64,000 nucleotides of DNA from an uncultured Tateyamaria sp. (lineage in GTDB: Bacteria; Pseudomonadota; Alphaproteobacteria; Rhodobacterales; Rhodobacteraceae). This document shows positions 52,480 through 59,868 of the stretch, in pieces (position 1 is the stretch's first letter; every line of letters starts with the position of its first letter). Location: positions 124,001 through 188,000 of the forward strand of contig NZ_CANNCF010000004.1 in the NCBI RefSeq assembly GCF_947503045.1, in the 5' to 3' direction. The notes under the pieces are model-generated. The model saw only the letters and a list, made by a program, of their open reading frames with translations. It was not told where the DNA came from and ran no database searches. The translations under genes and the position numbers were made by a program.

Positions 52480-53454
52480 ATGCCCACTCTATCCAAGATA
52501 TCGCGCCGCGGACTAATCGGAGCTGTCCCGGCTTTGGGAGCGACAGCATATTTGAGCGGCGCAGCTTCAGTGCAGGCGGATCCGATGCGGTCACCGTCAT
52601 TACGCGCCATTCATCGCTTCAATATCGGCACAATTAAGGTGGCGATCATTGATGATGCGCGGTTCACCTTTCCGGCTCCAATGTTCGCTGCGAACCATCC
52701 CGACGGCACAGTTGAGCCGTTCTTTGAGAAATATGGTCTGCCTGCTGAGACTGTCAGCTTGCACATGCAAGTCACCTATATCGAAACGGGGTCGCATAAG
52801 GTCTTGCTGGATACTGGCATGGGGGACATTACTTTTCCAGGAAACGAGCCGGACAACGGCCGCCTGCTGTCAGGGCTAGAGGCAATCGCAGTGTCACCTG
52901 AAGATATTACGGATGTAATCCTCAGCCACGGCCACCCTGATCATATTGGGTCTTGCAGCAGGAACGGCGAACCGATGTTTAAGAACGCACACTATCATTT
53001 GCCGCCGAACGAGTTGGAGTTTTGGACGCAAAAGCCCGGTGATGAACAGAGCTTCATGAACATGATGCTGTCGGTTGGGGTGGCGCAACTTGAACCAATT
53101 CGATCTTTGATCCAACCATACGCCACGGACGAGGAGATCGTGCCCGGGATCACAGCAATTTCAGCTCCCGGACATACGTTAGGGCATCACGCGTTTTTAC
53201 TACATGACGGGGATGACAAGCTTTTGCATCTGATGGACGCAGCCGTGCATTACCTTGTTGGCCCAGAAGAGCCCGACTGGGCCTTGGCGGTTGAGATGGA
53301 CCAAACGGCAGCAGCCGATACGCGCCGGAAATTGTTCAAGCAAGCCTCGGAAGAAAACCTGATGGTTGCGGGTTACCATTTCCCGTTTCCCGGTATCGGC
53401 AAGATCATCCCGCAACAACACGCATGGCGCTTCGTTCCCATGCAGACGTCATAA
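52480..53454 (+). CDS. exported metallo-beta-lactamase-fold hydrolase
   Basis: A 324-residue hydrolase. The N-terminus has SRRGLIGAVPALGATAYLSG, a Tat-like signal with twin arginine at residues 9-10. The metal site is SHGHPDHIGS (about 148-157), with further His ligands in APGHTLGHHAF and a C-terminal GYHFPFPGIG. It resembles quorum-quenching or unknown MBL-fold proteins exported to the periplasm; the substrate is unknown. It is cotranscribed with a small membrane protein 18 bp downstream and divergent from an AraC regulator. Confidence 0.9.
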   Translation: MPTLSKISRRGLIGAVPALGATAYLSGAASVQADPMRSPSLRAIHRFNIGTIKVAIIDDARFTFPAPMFAANHPDGTVEPFFEKYGLPAETVSLHMQVTYIETGSHKVLLDTGMGDITFPGNEPDNGRLLSGLEAIAVSPEDITDVILSHGHPDHIGSCSRNGEPMFKNAHYHLPPNELEFWTQKPGDEQSFMNMMLSVGVAQLEPIRSLIQPYATDEEIVPGITAISAPGHTLGHHAFLLHDGDDKLLHLMDAAVHYLVGPEEPDWALAVEMDQTAAADTRRKLFKQASEENLMVAGYHFPFPGIGKIIPQQHAWRFVPMQTS

Positions 53455-53472
53455 CAGGGAAGGTCTCAGACC

Positions 53473-53889
53473 ATGCAAAAGAAAATAGTTTTTGTACTTA
53501 CACTAATGCTAACAGGCAGGGCCATGACCCTCGCCTTTATTCATCGCGCGGGCGATGGCGGACTTGGTGACCCACCTCTGGCTTGGCTAATGCCATTGAT
53601 CGGAGACAGCATCGTTGGTCTTTCTGGGTTGATCGTCGCATATCTGATCTGGACCCGAAGTGGATTGGCTGTTTGGACGCTAGTTGTCGTGTGGAACGCC
53701 ATTGCAATTTGGGATGCGATGTCCGCCTATATCATCCACCTGACCGTTCCATGGCCAGAGTTTTTTATGGTGCAAGTATTTGGATCCTCGATGTTCTTTA
53801 TGGCCTCAGCGATGCATCTGATCATTCTGGCGTTGGTCTTACGCGATCCGTTTAGGTCAGAGTTTATCGCAGAAGATGCGGGTCTGTAA
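53473..53889 (+). CDS. small four-span membrane protein of unknown function
   Basis: A 138-residue hydrophobic protein with about four membrane spans (7-24, 36-60, 66-88 and 100-125). It is linked to the metallo-beta-lactamase-fold gene (18-bp gap) and ends 4 bp before the convergent LysR stop. Probable partner or DoxX/DUF-type membrane protein; not recognised. Confidence 0.75.
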   Translation: MQKKIVFVLTLMLTGRAMTLAFIHRAGDGGLGDPPLAWLMPLIGDSIVGLSGLIVAYLIWTRSGLAVWTLVVVWNAIAIWDAMSAYIIHLTVPWPEFFMVQVFGSSMFFMASAMHLIILALVLRDPFRSEFIAEDAGL

Positions 53890-53893
53890 CGCC

Positions 53894-54778
53894 TTAGTCC
53901 GGCGGGTCAAGACGATCTGAAATCTGTTGCAAACCATCGATCAAGACACGCTTTACCAAGGCAATGCGCTTGCTATGTCTGGTGTCCGTATTTGCCAGAA
54001 CCCAAAGCGGCGTTCTAAGAGTGCATGGAAGGCCGCCAATCAAGCGCAGCTGGTTGGACATATCCCCAATGATCCTTGGTATCATTGCGACCCCCAGACC
54101 GTTCTCGGACAAAGCCGCCTTTTCGGCGAACCCGTAGACGTAATGGCACGTGGACTTTGAGTGAAATACTCCAACGGCCCAGTCGGGATATCCACCAGAT
54201 GGATCGGATGTCAAAAGAGGAACTCGCGGCTGGGTCTTGCTTGCGAGCTCCGTCTCAATCGTTGGGTGAAACTGCTTCCCGCAGTAAAATCCCCACCTAT
54301 TAAATCCTACCTGTTTGCCGATTAAGTCCTGGTCCGGAGCTTGGGTGAACCGGATCGCGATATCGGCTTTTCGGGCGGAGACATCCGTCAGACTGTCCTC
54401 TGTTTGGAATATCAAACTCGTCTCTGGAACAATTTCAGAAATGGACGTCAAAGTCTGCGCCAAGATTGAAACAACTGTTCCTGTCGGCGCTGAAATTCTG
54501 ACAGATCCACCCAACCCAGAACTATAGGCATCAGCCAAACGCAGGGCCTCTGCGTGTTTTAATTCCATTTCTTCTGCCTCAGATGCAATCTGCGCACAAA
54601 TGGGCGTGGGTCTCCAGGTTACGCCAGATCTATCAACCAACACGATATCAAGCGTAGTCTCGATCTCAGATATTCGTCGAGAGACTGTTGCGTGGCTAAC
54701 ATTCAGGGTTGCTGCTGCTGCCGTCGCGTTCCCGCTGCGGTAAACAGCCAAAACGAATTTCAAATCATCCCAAGTCAT
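53894..54778 (-). CDS. LysR-family regulator
   Basis: A 294-residue regulator. Winged helix MTWDDLKFVLAVYRSGNATA through SHATVSRRISEIETTLD; the effector domain has ISAPTGTVVSILAQTL and ENGLGVAMIPRIIGD. It is divergent from an SDR-membrane protein-SRPBCC operon across a 94-bp gap with a TTGTAC-N6-GTACAA palindrome, so likely its regulator. Confidence 0.9.
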   Translation of the reverse strand: MTWDDLKFVLAVYRSGNATAAAATLNVSHATVSRRISEIETTLDIVLVDRSGVTWRPTPICAQIASEAEEMELKHAEALRLADAYSSGLGGSVRISAPTGTVVSILAQTLTSISEIVPETSLIFQTEDSLTDVSARKADIAIRFTQAPDQDLIGKQVGFNRWGFYCGKQFHPTIETELASKTQPRVPLLTSDPSGGYPDWAVGVFHSKSTCHYVYGFAEKAALSENGLGVAMIPRIIGDMSNQLRLIGGLPCTLRTPLWVLANTDTRHSKRIALVKRVLIDGLQQISDRLDPPD

Positions 54779-54784
54779 TCATGC

Positions 54785-54834
54785 TTGTACAATTTCGTAC
54801 AACGGCGGTCAAATAATGTCTGTTTTCGTACGGA
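54785..54834. promoter_or_regulatory. TTGTAC-N6-GTACAA operator-like sites
   Basis: TTGTAC (54785-54790) and GTACAA (54797-54802) form an inverted repeat 7 bp upstream of the LysR start. A second near-palindrome, TTTCGTACGGAA, is at about 54823-54834. Both lie between the divergent LysR and SDR genes. Confidence 0.55.
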
Positions 54835-54872
54835 AGATCAGCCCCAATATTTGATTCTAAGCGAAGGGAGCT

Positions 54873-55673
54873 ATGATGAAAGACATCGAAAAATATGGCG
54901 AGTGGGTTGTCGTAACAGGTGCTTCGTCGGGCATCGGGCGAGAGTTCGCAAAGGAGCTTGCTGCAAAGGGCAAAAAGATTGTGCTGGTTGCTCGAACGGA
55001 AGCAAATTTACAGCAAATGCTCGAACAAGATCTGGACGCATCGCATAGGATCGTGGTTGCAGATTTGTGTACGGCAACGGGATTGAAGGCTCTGACACAG
55101 GCCACGAAAGAGTTGGATGTCGGTCTTGTCGTCCATTCCGCAGGTCTTGCACACGCAGGAGCCTTTCTGAACGGCACGTCCAAGACCGACACTAACCTTC
55201 AAGCCATACATATGAGCGCCTCGGTCGAAATCGCACGCGTTTTTGGCAGGCGTTTTGTCAATCGCGGAAGTGGCGGGTTGATCTTCGTTTCATCAGGGTT
55301 TGGCTTTGCACCCATTCCCTACGCCGCCGTCTATGGCGCATCCAAAGCCTTTGTCATCAGTTTCGGCGAAGCGTTGGCTGTCGAATTACGTTCGAAAAAC
55401 GTAGACGTCCTAACCGTCATTCCAGGGGCCACCAAAACAAACATGGCCGAGAAGCTTGCAGAGCAGATCGACATGTCCAAAGTCCCCATGCCGCATGGCG
55501 ATCCGCGGGCGGTCGCACGCGCTGGTTTGGCAGCTTTGGGCCATAAGGACAGCGTCGTTCCGGGGGCCATGAACAAGGTCATGGCCCTCATGATGGGATT
55601 GATGTCGCGTCGAATGGCTAAGGGGCAGTTCGGCAAGCTCTTAAAATCCGCACTCATAATTCAACCCGAATAA
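54873..55673 (+). CDS. short-chain dehydrogenase/reductase
   Basis: A 266-residue NAD(P)-dependent oxidoreductase. The cofactor motif is TGASSGIGREFAKEL near residue 16, and the active site has FVSSGFG and YAAVYGASKAF (Tyr-x3-Lys). The C-terminal helix region is typical of SDRs acting on lipophilic ketones or fatty chains. It is first in an operon with a membrane protein (10-bp gap) and an SRPBCC protein. GGGAG precedes the tandem ATGs at 54873 and 54876. Confidence 0.93.
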   Translation: MMKDIEKYGEWVVVTGASSGIGREFAKELAAKGKKIVLVARTEANLQQMLEQDLDASHRIVVADLCTATGLKALTQATKELDVGLVVHSAGLAHAGAFLNGTSKTDTNLQAIHMSASVEIARVFGRRFVNRGSGGLIFVSSGFGFAPIPYAAVYGASKAFVISFGEALAVELRSKNVDVLTVIPGATKTNMAEKLAEQIDMSKVPMPHGDPRAVARAGLAALGHKDSVVPGAMNKVMALMMGLMSRRMAKGQFGKLLKSALIIQPE

Positions 55674-55683
55674 GGATGCACAC

Positions 55684-56085
55684 ATGCTAGGAATGATGAA
55701 AGAGACCAGCAAGTTGCCGATACATGTTAAAGCATGGATGGGCGTAATGGTCATAACTTTTGGTGTTCATGCCTTCTTTTTGGACAGCCAAATACATCTC
55801 GTCAGTTTTGCCACGTTCTTTGTTACACTGGCGATATTTGCTCCGATTTCATTTTCCATGACAAAGAATGTCAGCTCAATCGCTGCCTCTCATTTCGTCG
55901 CTTGGCCAATCGTTTTGGCAAGCGGGATCGTGCAACTCTATGCTCAAGGCATGCCAGAGTCGGTGACCAGCGCAGACCTTGTTCTCTTTGCTGGCTATGC
56001 GGTGTTTTTCATCTCGTTGGTCCTCGACTACCGCATCATCTTGAATGAACTGCGCATTTCCGCCCGCTCTCAAAACCAATCCTAG
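55684..56085 (+). CDS. four-span membrane protein of unknown function
   Basis: A 133-residue hydrophobic protein with about four spans (17-36, 42-60, 68-88 and 100-120). It lies between SDR and SRPBCC genes, with 10 and 11 bp gaps, so it is part of the same transcript. No family recognised; a membrane partner for the oxidoreductase pathway is possible. Confidence 0.75.
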   Translation: MLGMMKETSKLPIHVKAWMGVMVITFGVHAFFLDSQIHLVSFATFFVTLAIFAPISFSMTKNVSSIAASHFVAWPIVLASGIVQLYAQGMPESVTSADLVLFAGYAVFFISLVLDYRIILNELRISARSQNQS

Positions 56086-56096
56086 GAGTATTTGCA

Positions 56097-56717
56097 ATGA
56101 AACAGATCATAGCAATTTCAGTAGCCGTTACGCTCGTGTTTTCGAACCCAACATTTGCTGACATTCAACGGTTCTCGCAGAATCCGTCGTTGCAGGAACA
56201 AGGCAATCTGATTCAAATGTCGATTGAAATTGATGCCTCAATATCAGACGTTTGGAAGCTCGTTGGGGAAGAATTCGAAAACTCAAAAGTCTTTAATGTA
56301 GAAGCTGCATCAACCTACTTTTTTGAAGACGGCGGTCCTCGGGTTGGAAGTCGCCGAAGGACTGTTGGAACAGACGGCACGTTCATTGATGTGCAAATCT
56401 TCCAGTTCTCGCGGCAAAACCATACAGTATCATGGGAAATCATAGACACCGATTTGGCACCGATTTCTTTCGGATTTAGTGAATATAGGTTGAAGAGCCT
56501 AGGACCTGAAAAAACGCGTTTGACCCAAGTATCAGGCTTCCAGATGGAAAATGGCTTGATGAATGCCGGAATGCGTCTTCGGTTCCCTACCATCCTGAAG
56601 ACCGAGCTGGTGGGAATAAAAGAGTTCCTAGAAACTGGGCGTCAAATCACTGCGTCAACAGCTCGCAAGGTACGTAATGCGCACAAAAGGAGAATTGCAG
56701 TTTCAAAAAACTGGTAG
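56097..56717 (+). CDS. exported SRPBCC (START/Bet v 1-like) protein
   Basis: A 206-residue protein. Signal peptide 1-21 (MKQIIAISVAVTLVFSNPTF). The body reads as an SRPBCC ligand-binding fold: IDASISDVWKLVGEEFENSK, VGSRRRTVGTDG and TRLTQVSGFQMENGLMN. A hydrophobic ligand is likely by family. It ends a three-gene operon with SDR and membrane protein. Confidence 0.8.
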   Translation: MKQIIAISVAVTLVFSNPTFADIQRFSQNPSLQEQGNLIQMSIEIDASISDVWKLVGEEFENSKVFNVEAASTYFFEDGGPRVGSRRRTVGTDGTFIDVQIFQFSRQNHTVSWEIIDTDLAPISFGFSEYRLKSLGPEKTRLTQVSGFQMENGLMNAGMRLRFPTILKTELVGIKEFLETGRQITASTARKVRNAHKRRIAVSKNW

Positions 56718-57422
56718 CGGCGTTTTCTGAATGAACGCCATCTGGCCAACACCAGTACAAATAAAGACAGTTTCGGATGCCAATACTGCGCAATCGCGAA
56801 CTCTAGAAAAGCGGCATTGGCACCTCTAGGGATCGGGTCGATGGGCGGCCGACTGGTGTGCTTGACAAAGTCCGCGTTGCGCTGCGGGTCCGGCCCCATG
56901 CCGGTGACTTACGGGGACCGTTTGTGCCAAGGGAGGCATGTGCCGGCTTCCGCGCCCAAGCTTGCTGTATTCATCAGTTCCGCAAAATCAGTCGGAGGGC
57001 GAATTCACAATTTGTCCGCGACTTGATCCTTGCTCGCCTGATTTGTGCTGCGGCAGGAATGAATGTCCTGTTTCGCCGCCGCACGGCAGCGTCCGTAACC
57101 GAGTACTTGCAGCGATTTTCATGCCGCGTGCGCGCGCAGCGAAGAAATTGAATTTACAGTTTGGGCTCAAAGCTGCCCTTAGCCGCGATCGCGCGGCTCT
57201 TGAGGTCTTCTCGCCTCGCATATTATCGCGACCCGATACCGCCCACTTCATGGAAGTTGGCGGAGTTTGGCATCCACACTTTCCTAAGAAACGGTAAATC
57301 CGCCTCTGTAACCCATTGATTTTACGTCGCCGCAAGCCCGTCCCAGCGTGGGACAGCCCGAACCGCTTGGCACGGGGCGGGCGGGACGCTAAGAGGGCCT
57401 TCTTTCAAGGCGGTGGGGCGAT
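56718..57422. other. 705-bp gap before tgt
   Basis: No credible gene. It contains an inverted copy of the GCTTTGAGCCCAAACT repeat (57158-57180) and a GTCCCAGCGTGGGAC hairpin at about 57339-57353 upstream of tgt. The left part is gene-poor debris like other stretches of this region; the right part regains the GC-rich character of the core. Confidence 0.5.
57158..57180 (-). repeat. degenerate intergenic repeat, copy 2
   Basis: Inverted copy of the sequence at 4676-4699, containing AGTTTGGGCTCAAAGC, with one mismatch over 22 bp. Confidence 0.4.
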
Positions 57423-58550
57423 ATGGCTGGCTTTTCCTTTGATCTGCAGGGCACCGACGGGCGCGCGCGGACCGGTGTGATCTCGACCCCGCGCGGCGAC
57501 ATCCGCACGCCTGCTTTCATGCCCGTCGGCACCGCCGCCACGGTCAAGGCCATGCTGCCCGGATCGGTCCGCGAGACCGGCGCCGACATTCTGCTCGGCA
57601 ACACCTACCACCTCATGCTGCGCCCCACCGCCGAGCGGATCGCGGCCCTCGGCGGGCTCCACACATTCATGAACTGGGACCGTCCGATCCTGACGGATTC
57701 AGGCGGCTTTCAGGTGATGAGCCTATCCGATCTTCGCAAGCTCACCGAAGAGGGCGTGACCTTCAAATCCCATATTGACGGGTCCAAACACACGCTCAGC
57801 CCGGAACGCTCGATGGAGATCCAGCGCCTGCTGGGCTCGGATATCGTGATGTGTTTTGACGAGTGCCCCGCACTGCCCGCCGACCGGACCCGGATCGCGC
57901 AAAGCATGGAACTGTCCATGCGGTGGGCGGCCCGCAGCCGCGTCGCTTTCGGCGACCGGCCCGGCCACGCGCTGTTCGGCATCCAGCAGGGTGGGCTCGA
58001 AGAAGACCTGCGCGGCCAAAGCGCCGAGGCCCTGTGCGAGATCGGGTTCGAGGGATATGCTGTGGGCGGTCTCGCCGTGGGTGAGGGGCAGGAGGCGATG
58101 TTTGGCTGCCTTGACTACGCGCCCGAACAACTGCCTACTGACAAGCCGCGTTACCTGATGGGCGTGGGCAAGCCCGATGACATCGTCGGCGCCGTTGCGC
58201 GCGGCATCGACATGATGGATTGCGTGCTGCCCTCGCGTTCGGGGCGGACCGGGCAGGTCTTTACCCGTCACGGCGTGCTCAACATCAAGAACGCTCGCCA
58301 CCAGAACGATCCGCGGCCGCTGGACGAGGCCTGCACCTGTCCGGCCTGCCGCGGCTATTCCCGCGCCTACCTGCATCACGTGTTCCGCAGCCAGGAGATC
58401 ATCTCGTCGATGCTGCTGACCTGGCACAATCTGCACTATTATCAGGATCTGATGGCCGGGATGCGGACGGCAATTGCGGCGGGCAGCTTCGTCGATTGGC
58501 AGACCGCGTTCCATACGGGGCGCGAGATGGGCGACATCGACCCGCTCTGA
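57423..58550 (+). CDS. tgt: tRNA-guanine transglycosylase
   Basis: A 375-residue enzyme exchanging guanine-34 for the queuosine precursor preQ1 in tRNAs for Asp, Asn, His and Tyr. Active-site regions are [12 protein letters not shown], with a catalytic Asp, and [17 protein letters not shown]. The zinc site is [16 protein letters not shown]. The N-terminal [15 protein letters not shown] is normal. No other queuosine gene adjoins. Confidence 0.97.
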   Translation: MAGFSFDLQGTDGRARTGVISTPRGDIRTPAFMPVGTAATVKAMLPGSVRETGADILLGNTYHLMLRPTAERIAALGGLHTFMNWDRPILTDSGGFQVMSLSDLRKLTEEGVTFKSHIDGSKHTLSPERSMEIQRLLGSDIVMCFDECPALPADRTRIAQSMELSMRWAARSRVAFGDRPGHALFGIQQGGLEEDLRGQSAEALCEIGFEGYAVGGLAVGEGQEAMFGCLDYAPEQLPTDKPRYLMGVGKPDDIVGAVARGIDMMDCVLPSRSGRTGQVFTRHGVLNIKNARHQNDPRPLDEACTCPACRGYSRAYLHHVFRSQEIISSMLLTWHNLHYYQDLMAGMRTAIAAGSFVDWQTAFHTGREMGDIDPL

Positions 58551-58679
58551 GACGCGCGGCGTGGTCGATCCGGCCTCAACCCTTTATTTACCATTATCGC
58601 GAATGGTCCTTGGCACAGGCAGGCGCGGCACATGCCGCACATCCCTGCCAATCTGGCGGCCCAAAGGACCCTTCGCATC

Positions 58680-59369
58680 ATGGCACTTGTTAAATATTTC
58701 GTCCTTTGCGCCGCTTTCGCCCTCGGGCTGGCTGGCTCTGCGGTCGCGACCACTTTCATTGATGGTCAGGACCAAAGCGTGCGCGGCACCGGGGGCGACC
58801 CCAATCCGATCACTTTCACGATGACGCCGGCCGATTATGATTGGATGGGGCGCGACAGGGGCGTTTTTCTTGCTCAAATTGTTTGGGAAGATGGGGCCAA
58901 GGCGCCTCAGAGCCCTGCGGCATTCACGAATGTGGTGGGGCGCATCCGCCCTGCGGGGTGGACTCTGGACAGTCGCGGTTTCATCCAAACGGCGTTCGAG
59001 GCTGTTTCGGGCGACACTGAGGTCGATCTGACCTTTGTGGTGGACACACCCTTTGGCGGCGGTCAGGTGTATCGCCTGACTGTGCAAGGCAAGGGCACCT
59101 TCAGGATCGACTTTGCAAATGAGATTGTCCGCGCCGCTGGCGGTTTTTCTGGCATCGGTGGTGGGCAGACCCCGGTGCCCTACAGCGTGCCACTGCCTGC
59201 CAGTCTGCCGATGTTGCTTGTGGGACTGGGCGCGCTTGCACTCTTGTCACGTGGACAGACACATGCCGGACATGGCCCGTTCAGCCGCCCAAGAGCCATT
59301 TTTGCCCGTGTTTGGCCGCGTCCGACTGTGCATACACGCTTTTTATTGCCCAAACGGCAGCGAAGGTAA
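58680..59369 (+). CDS. VPLPA-CTERM-like exported protein with extended tail
   Basis: A 229-residue protein. Signal peptide 1-23 (MALVKYFVLCAAFALGLAGS). The exported body is about 24-168. It has the sorting signal VPLPAS at 170-175 and hydrophobic span 176-190 (LPMLLVGLGALALLSR). In this family the protein normally stops within a few basic residues after the span; here another 38 residues follow, rich in Arg, Pro and His and ending PKRQRR. A lost stop or frameshift is likely, though the tail could be tolerated. An AAAGGA site sets the start. Confidence 0.75.
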   Translation: MALVKYFVLCAAFALGLAGSAVATTFIDGQDQSVRGTGGDPNPITFTMTPADYDWMGRDRGVFLAQIVWEDGAKAPQSPAAFTNVVGRIRPAGWTLDSRGFIQTAFEAVSGDTEVDLTFVVDTPFGGGQVYRLTVQGKGTFRIDFANEIVRAAGGFSGIGGGQTPVPYSVPLPASLPMLLVGLGALALLSRGQTHAGHGPFSRPRAIFARVWPRPTVHTRFLLPKRQRR

Positions 59370-59442
59370 GGAATACCCCCATCGCAGTTTGATCCACACA
59401 TCCCTACCTTGTGTGTAGTCACCTGACTGGGGAGGGCCCGCC

Positions 59443-59511
59443 ATGCCATTGGTTCTGTTTTCTGCGATCTGGTTTTTCGCATCGTTGCTGGCGGTCCTAA
59501 CCCTGGTGTGA
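59443..59511 (+). CDS. possible 22-residue hydrophobic peptide
   Basis: ATG at 59443 follows GGGGAGGG with 6 nt spacing and encodes MPLVLFSAIWFFASLLAVLT then LV, a single membrane span. A GC hairpin follows 14 bp after the stop. Size and lack of homology knowledge make this tentative. Confidence 0.4.
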   Translation: MPLVLFSAIWFFASLLAVLTLV

Positions 59512-59524
59512 CCGGCTTAAGGAC

Positions 59525-59548
59525 AGGGCCGTCGTCCCCCGCGGCCCT
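59525..59548 (+). terminator. hairpin after microprotein frame
   Basis: Arms AGGGCCG (59525-59531) and CGGCCCT (59542-59548) with a 10-nt loop; no T-tract. The remaining 320 bp up to lon hold no clear gene and presumably the lon promoter. Confidence 0.45.
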
Positions 59549-59868
59549 GACTTGAGTCGCCGGCATGTCACCCGATATGCCTCGCTGCGTTGTGAACGCA
59601 CCTGTCGTTATGGGCGCGTTAACCGCTTTTTAAGTATTTTGACCCACATTTGGCGTAATCGCAGGCCTGACACCCTATAGAGAGTGGTGTTTTTATGTGC
59701 ACAATGCCCCGCATCCCATTGCGCCCGAGGTTCTGTCAGGTCACACTGGCCCTTGAAACCGGGCACTTGAAGCCACAGATCAAGCAGTCCTGACACGAAA
59801 TAGGAGACGCATTGAGGTTGCCGCCTTGCGGGGCCCCGCCGTCTTGCCACTCAAAAGGAATGAAACGC

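Noticed and set aside
59695-59793. 32-codon frame upstream of lon
   Set aside because: No ribosome site and no protein-like character.
59549-59868. Heat-shock sigma-32 promoter upstream of lon
   Set aside because: CTTGAA occurs twice near 59754-59770, but no CCCCAT-like -10 box at suitable spacing was found.
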